Positions 1 through 5,488 of a DNA stretch of 10,152 nt are shown piece by piece. The position numbers and the translations under genes were made by a program. The stretch spans positions 1 through 10,152 of the forward strand of contig VAYE01000082.1 of the NCBI GenBank assembly GCA_005883235.1, in the 5' to 3' direction. The notes beneath the pieces were generated by a model that saw only the letters and a list, made by a program, of their open reading frames with translations, was not told where the DNA came from and did no database searches. The stretch's first letter is position 1. Every line of letters starts with the position of its first letter. This DNA is from Actinomycetota bacterium. Its GTDB lineage: Bacteria > Actinomycetota > Thermoleophilia > Gaiellales > Gaiellaceae.

Positions 1-837
1 CTCGACGAGCTGCCGAACTACCGCAGCGGGCCGTACGCCGACATCCGCAAGTGGGTGAACGCGCAGCTCGACGAGACTCGGACGCGCGCCCGGGTCGTCC
101 ACCGCGACTCGATCGCCGTCCGCCGGGAGGGCGCCGCGCAGATCGCGCTCGTCGGGCCGCCGAACAGCGGCAAGTCCTCGCTCCTGCAGGCGCTCTCGAA
201 CGTGCAGATCAAGACCGGCGACTACGCCTTCACGACGACGCGTCCGGTGCCGGCACTGACCCGCATCCGCGGCGTGCTCGTGCAGTTCGTCGAGATTCCC
301 GGTCTGATCGAAGGCGCGAGCGAAGGGCGGGGAGGAGGGCGCGCCCTCATCGGCGTCCTCCGCGACGCGGACGCGATGGTGCTCTGCCAGGACTCCTCGG
401 CGGGCCTCGACGAGCTCGGGACGATCCGGCGCGAGCTGGACGCGGCGGGAATCTCGCTGCCCGCGATCCTCGCGGCGACGAAGACCGACGAGGCTGCGCC
501 CGGCGCGATCGATCACCTGGCCGCTGCGCTGCCCGGGCTCGAGCTCGTGGCCGCGTCCGTTCTGGACGAGGCGAGTCTCGAGGCCTTTCGCGAAGCGGTC
601 TGGCGGCTGACCGGACTGGTCCGGGTGTTCCTCCGCCACGACTCCAAGACGGACGACGAACCGGTCGCACTCCATCCGCCGGCGACGGTCTTGGACGTCG
701 CGCGGACGATCCACCACGAGCTGGCCGCGTCGTGTCGCGGCGCCCGCGTGTGGGGCCCGTCGGCGCGCTTCGAGGGCCAGCGAGTGGGGCGAGAGCACGT
801 CGTCGCGGACGACGACACCGTGGAGATCCTCGCGTAG
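1..837 (+). CDS. DRG/Obg-like GTPase with C-terminal TGS domain (5' end outside window)
   Basis: The reading frame is open from base 1, so the true start lies upstream; the visible part is 278 residues. Counting from the GTG codon at base 55, a P-loop GPPNSGKS lies at residues 34-41, a switch-like FTTTRP at about 59-64, a G3-type EIPGL at 80-84 followed by a glycine-rich GRGGGR stretch, and a G4-type TKTD at 142-145. The last ~75 residues resemble a TGS domain. The Asn-Tyr-Arg-Ser-Gly-Pro-Tyr stretch before base 55 and the GxGxG loop after G3 fit the DRG branch of the Obg superfamily. Known family members bind GTP and act around ribosomes and translation. G3 begins with Glu rather than the usual Asp, and G4 has Thr in place of Asn, so nucleotide binding or specificity may be altered. 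The next gene follows 36 bp downstream on the same strand. Confidence 0.9.
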   Translation, partial: LDELPNYRSGPYADIRKWVNAQLDETRTRARVVHRDSIAVRREGAAQIALVGPPNSGKSSLLQALSNVQIKTGDYAFTTTRPVPALTRIRGVLVQFVEIPGLIEGASEGRGGGRALIGVLRDADAMVLCQDSSAGLDELGTIRRELDAAGISLPAILAATKTDEAAPGAIDHLAAALPGLELVAASVLDEASLEAFREAVWRLTGLVRVFLRHDSKTDDEPVALHPPATVLDVARTIHHELAASCRGARVWGPSARFEGQRVGREHVVADDDTVEILA

Positions 838-862
838 CGGCGTAATCTCCCACGGGTCGACA

Positions 863-868
863 GGGAGG
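863..868 (+). promoter_or_regulatory. Shine-Dalgarno site of the cyclic-nucleotide-binding-domain gene
   Basis: GGGAGG ends 5 bases before the ATG at 874. This supports that start and shows that the gene uses ordinary SD-led initiation, unlike the three genes that follow on this strand. Confidence 0.75.
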
Positions 869-873
869 ATCGA

Positions 874-1860
874 ATGCGCATCGAGAAATCCGTCACCGCG
901 ATCTCGTGGATTCCCGCCGAGGCGATCGAAGGGCTGCCGAAGGTCCCCTTCGAGCTGGGGATCGGCAAGTACGACGAGCCGCCGCCCGACCAGGTCGGGC
1001 CGGCCGACCTTCCGCAGCTCCGCGACGACGACCGCTTCCGCGAGGCGAACCTGCTCCAGGCATGGGTCGAGGTCGAGGACGGCCGGATCACGGGCCACGG
1101 CCAGGCCGGCGAGGCGTTCGTCGGCTCGACGAGGTTTCGCTTCGGCCCGAAGGACGTCGTCTTCTCGGGCATCCCGTTCGAGACGCTTCGTCCCGAGCCC
1201 GAGGCTGCGGAGGACGCGGTGCGCTTCGTGCAGACGGTCGGCGGTCGAGCCGGCTTCCCCGCGCCGCGGAGAGTGCGCGGGAAGCCGTTCTTCCGGATCA
1301 GCGGCGCGACGGCGTGGACGACGCTCGCCCTCACCATTCGAGCGGACGGCTCGTCCACGCACGAGCTCGTCGGCGCGAGCGCCTTTCCGCGGCACTGGAT
1401 CTACGACGACGGCGGCAAGCTCGTCCAGAAGGCCGGGACGATCGACTTCAAGACCTGGTACCGCGAGTCGCACGGCGAGCGCACTCCGTGGGGCGAAGAG
1501 GATTCGCCGGCGGTCGTGACCGCGGCGGAGAGCGACCTCGAGCGGGAGCTCTCGGCTCAGATCATGCGCGGAGGCGTCGCCCCGGAGCGGAAGCGTCTCT
1601 CGTCCGGCGACACGCTTGTCGAGCAAGGCGAGCCCGGTGACGTGCTCTACCTGCTCCTCGACGGTGTACTCAGCGTCGAGATCGACGACGAGCAAGTGGC
1701 CGAGGTCGGCCCCGGCGCACTCGTCGGCGAGCGGGCGCTCCTGGAGGGCGGCTCCCGCAAGGCGACGCTACGGGCCGCGACCCCGTGTCGCATTGCCGTC
1801 GTCCCCGGCGACGCAGTCGACCGGGAGGCGCTCGAAGAGCTCGCGAAGGACCGCCGCTAG
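874..1860 (+). CDS. Protein with C-terminal cyclic-nucleotide-binding (CRP-type) domain and no HTH
   Basis: A 328-residue protein starting at ATG after a good SD site. Residues from about 235 to the end form a cNMP-binding beta-barrel: a Leu-Ser-Ser-Gly-Asp-Thr-Leu-Val-Glu-Gln-Gly-Glu start, a Leu-Tyr-Leu-Leu-Leu-Asp-Gly-Val strand, and a phosphate-binding cassette with GERALL at 285-290 and Arg295 in SRKATL. The conserved Glu (286) and Arg (295) that contact the cyclic nucleotide in CRP/PKA-type domains are both present. The chain ends soon after the barrel, so there is no helix-turn-helix and it is not a classical CRP/FNR regulator. The first ~225 residues have no membrane segment or signal peptide, and I do not recognise the fold; the pattern of beta-strands and conserved Trp/Gly suggests a globular soluble domain. 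It may be a cAMP- or cGMP-gated protein, or the barrel may be structural. Gene structure is well supported; the role is unknown. Confidence 0.85.
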   Translation: MRIEKSVTAISWIPAEAIEGLPKVPFELGIGKYDEPPPDQVGPADLPQLRDDDRFREANLLQAWVEVEDGRITGHGQAGEAFVGSTRFRFGPKDVVFSGIPFETLRPEPEAAEDAVRFVQTVGGRAGFPAPRRVRGKPFFRISGATAWTTLALTIRADGSSTHELVGASAFPRHWIYDDGGKLVQKAGTIDFKTWYRESHGERTPWGEEDSPAVVTAAESDLERELSAQIMRGGVAPERKRLSSGDTLVEQGEPGDVLYLLLDGVLSVEIDDEQVAEVGPGALVGERALLEGGSRKATLRAATPCRIAVVPGDAVDREALEELAKDRR

Positions 1861-1982
1861 GAGAGGCCAGACGTAGTCAAGCCTCACGAGTGCGCGACTG
1901 TGAGCTGGGAAACACAGGGCGCAGAAGAATCGTAGAAGGAGCACGCCGCGCCCGTGTAGCGAGTCATATCCTGCTCGGCAAG

Positions 1983-2339
1983 ATGCCTGTGACGGTCGAC
2001 GAGGTTCGATCGCTCGCTGCCACGCTGCCGCGAAGTTATGAGGCGCACGTGCGCGGCTATCTGAAGTTTCGTATCGGCCAGATCGTTTATCTCTCGCTTG
2101 CGCCGGACGGCTCGCAGATGGGCTGCGGGTTCCCGAGGGAGTTCCGCCAGGCGGCTGTCGACGCGGAGCCGGAGAAGTTCTCGCTGCCGAGCGAGTCGGA
2201 CATGAGGTTTAACTGGATCCACGTGTCCGTGGCGGCGATCGACGTTGAGGAGATGCGCGACCTTGTCGAGGGGGCGTGGTCGAGGGCGGTGCCGAGGTAT
2301 GTGGCAGAGGAGTACGCCTCCGCGCGAGGTTATTTCTGA
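1983..2339 (+). CDS. MmcQ/YjbR family protein
   Basis: A 118-residue protein. I chose the ATG at 1983 because homology to the MmcQ/YjbR family begins there with a Val-Asp-Glu-Val-Arg helix; the frame stays open further upstream, but that sequence is Arg-rich and does not look coded. Family features visible are Tyr-Leu-Lys-Phe-Arg at 26-30, a beta-strand Ile-Val-Tyr-Leu-Ser-Leu, a Phe-Pro-Arg-Glu-Phe segment, an Asn-Trp-Ile-His-Val strand at 67-71, and a C-terminal helix Met-Arg-Asp-Leu-Val-Glu-Gly-Ala-Trp. The family has a double-wing DNA-binding-like (CyaY-like) fold, and its cellular role is mostly unknown. There is no SD site; a TATCCT (1967-1972) sits 10 bases upstream and could be a -10 element for a very short leader. 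It follows the previous gene after 122 bp, so it may be transcribed separately. Confidence 0.85.
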   Translation: MPVTVDEVRSLAATLPRSYEAHVRGYLKFRIGQIVYLSLAPDGSQMGCGFPREFRQAAVDAEPEKFSLPSESDMRFNWIHVSVAAIDVEEMRDLVEGAWSRAVPRYVAEEYASARGYF

Positions 2340-2413
2340 GCGAAGCGTGACAATGGCGAAGCGGTCCAGAAGATTGGCCGACTGGCGAACGGGTTCCTGC
2401 TTCCGGCGGCCGG

Positions 2414-2419
2414 TAGACT
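2414..2419 (+). promoter_or_regulatory. Candidate -10 element of a leaderless promoter
   Basis: TAGACT matches the TAnnnT -10 consensus and ends six bases before the GTG start codon at 2426, placing transcription start at or next to the start codon. No SD site lies in the 85-bp gap and no good -35 hexamer is visible at 15-18 bp spacing. This geometry is well known for leaderless genes in actinobacteria and Deinococcus. It is inferred from spacing only. Confidence 0.5.
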
Positions 2420-2425
2420 CGCGCC

Positions 2426-2965
2426 GTGCCCGAGGCGCGGCTCGACGACTCCGGCTCAGGCCTCGCACCCGCCTCCGACGGCTGGTTCGTCGTGAACGTG
2501 CGGGACGCCGAGTGGGTGACGTCGGACACGTTCCGTTCAGGGTGCGGTTTCGAGAGCCGAGAGTTCCCGTTCAGGCAGCTCGGGATCAACGTCAGCGTCC
2601 TGGAGCCGGGCCGGCCGAACTGCCTCTACCATTCCGAATCGCAGCAGGAGGCGTTCCTCGTGCTGTCCGGGGAGGGCAGGCTGCTGGTCGACGGTGTGGA
2701 GCGGCTCCTCCGGCCGTGGGACTTCGTCCACTGTCCCGCCGGGACCGAGCATGTTTTCGTGGGCGCCGGCGACGGGCCGTGCGTGATCCTGATGGCCGGT
2801 GCGCGGTCCGAGGACGAACGGCTGCTCTACCCGGTGTCGGAGCTTGCGGCGCGTTACGGCGCGAGCGCGAAGGAGGAGACGCCCGACCCCAAGCAGGCGT
2901 ACGCGCCGTTCGAGCGGCCACAGCCGGGGCGGCCCTCGTACTGGGGCCTCCTCCCCTGGGCCTAG
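2426..2965 (+). CDS. Cupin domain protein
   Basis: A 179-residue single-domain cupin starting at GTG. Cupin motif 1 runs from Pro-Gly at 61-62 through His69, Glu71 and Glu75 to the Ser-Gly-Glu-Gly turn at 81-84. Motif 2 is Asp-Phe-Val-His-Cys-Pro-Ala-Gly-Thr-Glu-His with Pro104, Gly106 and His109. The usual HxH of motif 1 is HxE here, so a metal site, if present, would be formed by His69, Glu71 or Glu75, and His109. A Trp-Phe-Val-Val-Asn-Val-Arg start before the barrel and a Pro-Asp-Pro-Lys-Gln-Ala-Tyr segment near the C-terminus recall a conserved actinobacterial family of about 180 residues with no assigned substrate. It is soluble, with no signal peptide. It could be a small-molecule isomerase, dioxygenase or storage cupin; the sequence does not decide which. 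The next gene begins 28 bp after its stop. Confidence 0.85.
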   Translation: MPEARLDDSGSGLAPASDGWFVVNVRDAEWVTSDTFRSGCGFESREFPFRQLGINVSVLEPGRPNCLYHSESQQEAFLVLSGEGRLLVDGVERLLRPWDFVHCPAGTEHVFVGAGDGPCVILMAGARSEDERLLYPVSELAARYGASAKEETPDPKQAYAPFERPQPGRPSYWGLLPWA

Positions 2966-2993
2966 CCAGGCATTTCGTTAGGCGCTCTACGGC

Positions 2994-3860
2994 GTGAGCT
3001 CGGCCGAGGAGGAGATCGACCAGCTCTACGGGCTGCCGCTCGACGAGTTCACCGAGGCGCGGAACACGCTCGCCCGTCGCTTTCGAGACGACGGTCAGCG
3101 GGCGATCGCAGCGCGGATCAAGGAACTGAAGAAGCCGACGCTGCCTGCCTGGACAGTGAACCAGCTCGTTCGCGGCCGCGAGGTCGACATTCCGCGCCTC
3201 ATCAGGGCCGGCGAACGCCTGCGGCACGCCCACGAACAAGCGCTCGCCGGCGACAGCCCCCGTGGCTTCGAGGAGGCACGGCGCGACGAACAAGCCGCAC
3301 TGAATCGGCTCAGCGCAGGAGCACACGAAACCCTCCAAGCCTCCGGGCACTCGGCAGGGGCGCTCGACCGGATCATCAGCACCCTGCGCGCCGCCGCGTC
3401 AACCGAAGACGGCCGCCGACTCCTGAAAGAAGGACGCCTGACCGAGGAACTGGAGCCGCCCGGCTTCGATGTCCTCGTCGGCGTACCACTTCAACCACAA
3501 GCCAAGCGACCAACCGTGCCACAACCAGGGGCGGCCAAAACCAAACGGACTACTCCAAAGGCTGCCGAGAAGGGAGAAGCTGACACGACCGCTCAGCGGC
3601 AACGGGCCGAGCAGAGTGCCGAGCGGCGACGGGCGCTTAGCGACGCGCGGGCGAGCGTGCGGCAGCTGCGCCAGCAAGCCGACCAGTCCCGGCGGCGCAG
3701 GCAACAGGCGAAGCGCGAGGCCGAGCGCGCCGAGCGGGCTGCGGCCGAAGCCAACTCACGGGTCGACGAAGCCGAACACGAGCTGGCAGCAGCCGAAAGC
3801 GAGCTTGCTGAAGCCGAGGCCAGACTGGCAGCGATCGCGAACGCTCATCAACGACCGTAG
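2994..3860 (+). CDS. Hypothetical protein with long C-terminal coiled coil
   Basis: A 288-residue protein with a GTG start and no SD site, 28 bp after the cupin gene, so probably co-transcribed with it. Residues 1-150 are mostly helical and begin with a Leu-Tyr-Gly-Leu-Pro-Leu-Asp-Glu-Phe-Thr-Glu-Ala-Arg signature, followed near 43-57 by Lys-Glu-Leu-Lys-Lys-Pro-Thr-Leu-Pro-Ala-Trp and Val-Asn-Gln-Leu. I recall similar N-termini in uncharacterised actinobacterial proteins, but no function is known to me. Residues about 163-198 form a Pro/Lys/Thr/Ala linker whose DNA is visibly more A-rich than its surroundings. Residues about 200-283 are a charged heptad-like helix rich in Arg, Glu, Ala and Gln, with a basic half followed by an acidic half. 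There is no signal peptide or membrane helix. It may be a scaffold or nucleic-acid-associated protein; that is speculation. Confidence 0.75.
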   Translation: MSSAEEEIDQLYGLPLDEFTEARNTLARRFRDDGQRAIAARIKELKKPTLPAWTVNQLVRGREVDIPRLIRAGERLRHAHEQALAGDSPRGFEEARRDEQAALNRLSAGAHETLQASGHSAGALDRIISTLRAAASTEDGRRLLKEGRLTEELEPPGFDVLVGVPLQPQAKRPTVPQPGAAKTKRTTPKAAEKGEADTTAQRQRAEQSAERRRALSDARASVRQLRQQADQSRRRRQQAKREAERAERAAAEANSRVDEAEHELAAAESELAEAEARLAAIANAHQRP

Positions 3861-3872
3861 TGCAGACCGCGA

Positions 3873-3896
3873 GGCCTGCCCGCGGGTCGGCAGGCC
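3873..3896. terminator. Hairpin between convergent genes, likely bidirectional terminator
   Basis: GGCCTGCC (3873-3880) and GGCAGGCC (3889-3896) form a perfect 8-bp stem with an 8-base loop. It sits 12 bases past the stop of the + strand coiled-coil gene and 15 bases past the end of the - strand acidic-protein gene. There is no U-tract on either side, which is common in high-GC actinobacteria. Confidence 0.55.
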
Positions 3897-3911
3897 CTGC
3901 AACCAGTGTCC

Positions 3912-4148
3912 TCAGGAAGGAGTGGATCGGCGTCCGGTCCGCGAGTGCGTACCGACATGAGTCGAGCGACCGCCGTCGAGATTCTCTTGGCCGGCCGAGT
4001 CCGGCAGGTTGATATCGGGCTCTGCGGGAAGCGTCTCCGGCTCTGGCGCCGTGACGCCGGGTTCTTCCTCTGGCGCGGTCTCCGGTTGCTCCGGCTCAGA
4101 CTCGCGCTCCTCGCGTTCACGCTCGGGATCCAAGACATCACTGATCAA
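3912..4148 (-). CDS. Small acidic, Pro/Glu-rich protein (hypothetical)
   Basis: A 78-residue protein. The frame stays open upstream to 4262, but a perfect AAGGAGG lies at 4160-4154 with five bases before a TTG codon at 4148-4146, so I place the start there; it is an unusual codon with a very strong ribosome site. The middle of the protein is a run of Glu, Pro, Arg and Ala (about residues 7-48) with no hydrophobic core. The C-terminal ~30 residues are Gly/Ser/Arg/His-rich. It is predicted to be largely disordered, with no membrane segment, signal peptide or Cys. It is the last gene of the - strand block and ends at the shared hairpin. I do not recognise a family. The alternative is that the SD is fortuitous and this is non-coding; the opposite-strand frame here has no start signal. 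Confidence 0.55.
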   Translation of the reverse strand: MISDVLDPEREREERESEPEQPETAPEEEPGVTAPEPETLPAEPDINLPDSAGQENLDGGRSTHVGTHSRTGRRSTPS

Positions 4149-4153
4149 CGGAA

Positions 4154-4160
4154 CCTCCTT
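4154..4160 (-). promoter_or_regulatory. Perfect Shine-Dalgarno site deciding a TTG start
   Basis: AAGGAGG on the - strand, five bases before TTG (4148-4146). It is the main evidence that the small acidic reading frame is translated and that it starts at TTG rather than at the upstream ATG at 4262. Confidence 0.6.
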
Positions 4161-4307
4161 CGATTTTCGTACGAGACGCTTTCTACCCACCGATCGCTTC
4201 CAGGAAAACCCTCCAGATTTGCAGGGAAGATCGATGGAGTGCACCCCACGGGTCCGCGCCACACTCGCGCATCATCCGCGGACGATCAGACTCGACTGGT
4301 GGCGCAC

Positions 4308-4909
4308 CTAAGCTGCGGGATCCGCGTCGGCGTGCTCGTATTCGTCGTGGCGGCGCCACCACTGATAGGGCTTGGTCTGCGGATATCCAGCGGGTGAGTC
4401 TTCCCACTCCTCTTGACGGCCGAGCGGCGTCAGGTCGAGGAAGGTCCACACGCTGCCAAGAGCCTCGACGCCGCGGTGCGTCGTGAAGTAGCTGCGAAAG
4501 ATGTCGTCGCCCTCGTGCAGGAAGACGCTGAGCCCGAACGACTCGCCGTCCTGGTAGACGTCCAGCTGGGGGGCCTCCGGCGAGACACCGACGTCTCGCG
4601 GGCGTGCAGGTGCGCGAGGTGGCCGATCTGGTCGACGAACATCGAGCAGCCGTCGCAGCCCGCGTCCTGGTTCGGCCCGAACATGAAGTGGTAGAGGAGC
4701 AGTTGCCTCCGCCCCTCGAACAGGTCGAGTAGGCCGGCCTTGCCATCCGGACCGTCGAAGGTGTAGTCCTTGTCGATCCGGACCCTGGGCAGCCTGCGGC
4801 GCTCAGCGGCGAGCGCGTCGCGTGCCCGGGTGGCTTCTTTCTCCTTGGCAAGGAGCGCGTCCCGCGCTGCTTGCCACTCCGTCGCGGAGACGACCGGGGG
4901 AAGGTTCAT
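4308..4909 (-). pseudogene. DUF899 (thioredoxin-like) gene with internal out-of-frame deletion
   Basis: The N-terminal half reads from ATG at 4909 with a GAGGAG ribosome site a few bases upstream. It has the DUF899 start (Met-Asn-Leu-Pro-Pro-Val-Val), a Val-Arg-Ile-Asp-Lys-Asp-Tyr segment, Leu-Phe-Glu-Gly-Arg-Arg-Gln-Leu, Tyr-His-Phe-Met-Phe-Gly-Pro and a Cys-Asp-Gly-Cys redox-type CxxC, then Gln-Ile-Gly-His-Leu-Ala-His-Leu-His-Ala-Arg. Near 4584-4592 the coding frame changes. The C-terminal half continues in another frame with Gly-Glu-Ser-Phe-Gly-Leu-Ser-Val-Phe-Leu, Trp-Thr-Phe-Leu-Asp-Leu-Thr-Pro-Leu-Gly-Arg and Trp-Trp-Arg-Arg-His-Asp-Glu-Tyr, ending at TAG 4308. The part normally following 'Ala-Arg-Glu-Thr', with Val-Ser-Arg-Ala-Pro and the Met-Gly-Trp/Asn-Asp-Phe core (about 40 residues), is missing. 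As written it cannot make a full protein. The family's biochemical role is not firmly known. Confidence 0.8.
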
Positions 4910-4923
4910 AACGCTCCTCTCAG

Positions 4924-5405
4924 TCATTCGTAGTCGTCGTGTCGGCGCGGCCACCCCTCGGGGTCGTCGCCGCGGCCCCTTGGAGTGCGGTCGAGCAGCT
5001 GCCAGGTGGCGTTGAGGGCGTCGGTGCCGCCAGTAGGTTCTCGAGCGGGGCACGCGAGACGGCGACGAAGGTCACGCCCCGCGGCGGGAGATGGACGGCG
5101 GCGCCGTCGAGGCTGTCGGCGGTGTACGAGCAGCCCGGGCAGCCCGCATCCGGCCAGCCCTCGACGGTCGGGCCGAACATGAAGTGGTAGACGAGCAGCT
5201 GGGAGCGCCCGTCGAAGAGGTCGGCCAACGTCTTCGTCCCGTCCTCGGCCTCGAAGCTGTAGTCCTTCCCGATCGGGACCCACGGCAACGCCTGCCGTTT
5301 CCGGGCGAGCTCGTCGCTCCGGTGCGTGAACTCCTTCTCGTCCGCCAGGAGCGCTGTCCGGGCGGCCAGCCACTCCTCGCGCGTCCCGACCTTGTGCTCC
5401 GTCAT
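4924..5405 (-). pseudogene. DUF899 (thioredoxin-like) gene, second paralogue, also with internal deletion
   Basis: It starts at ATG 5405 behind a strong AAGGAGG (5418-5412). The first ~120 residues carry DUF899 features: Glu-Glu-Trp-Leu-Ala-Ala-Arg, Gly-Lys-Asp-Tyr-Ser-Phe, Leu-Phe-Asp-Gly-Arg, Tyr-His-Phe-Met-Phe-Gly-Pro, a Cys-Pro-Gly-Cys CxxC and Phe-Val-Ala-Val-Ser-Arg-Ala-Pro-Leu-Glu. Near 5026-5042 the family match jumps frame to Thr-Asp-Ala-Leu-Asn-Ala-Thr-Trp-Gln-Leu-Leu-Asp-Arg-Thr-Pro-Arg-Gly-Arg and ends in Trp-Pro-Arg-Arg-His-Asp-Asp-Tyr-Glu with TGA at 4924. Roughly 70 residues normally between those points are absent. The TGA overlaps an ATG (4927) that is in frame with the downstream DUF899 gene, so the two were probably translationally coupled. 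It belongs to a different DUF899 subgroup from its neighbour, judging by the CxxC surroundings and the C-terminus, so this is not a simple recent duplication. Confidence 0.8.
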
Positions 5406-5411
5406 CCTGGC

Positions 5412-5418
5412 CCTCCTT
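5412..5418 (-). promoter_or_regulatory. Shine-Dalgarno site of the first DUF899 gene
   Basis: AAGGAGG on the - strand, six bases before the ATG at 5405. The 83-bp gap back to the ligase stop (5491-5489) shows no convincing promoter, so this gene may be read through from the ligase operon. Confidence 0.65.
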
Positions 5419-5488
5419 CCTCCGCTTACTACCTGTAGACCGGCCGCCGGGCGAAAACTCATCGCGCGGTAAAACAGCTCACACGGAC

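Noticed and set aside
513..1358. Long - strand open frame opposite the GTPase and cNMP-domain genes
   Set aside because: Crosses two well-supported + strand genes and their gap; composition is Ser/Arg/Pro-rich with no motif. Such frames are expected at high GC.
1895..1920. Small hairpin (CTGTG with CACAG, loop of 10) before the MmcQ/YjbR gene as a riboswitch or terminator
   Set aside because: Only five base pairs with a large loop; expected by chance in this composition.
3906..4397. + strand open frame of 163 residues opposite the acidic protein and the end of the second DUF899 gene
   Set aside because: Overlaps the recognisable DUF899 C-terminus in antisense and has no ribosome site; the - strand frame has a perfect SD and DUF899 landmarks.
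4584..5042. Programmed ribosomal frameshifting in the two DUF899 genes
   Set aside because: A frameshift alone would not explain the missing conserved middle segment in each gene, and no slippery heptamer is seen at either junction.
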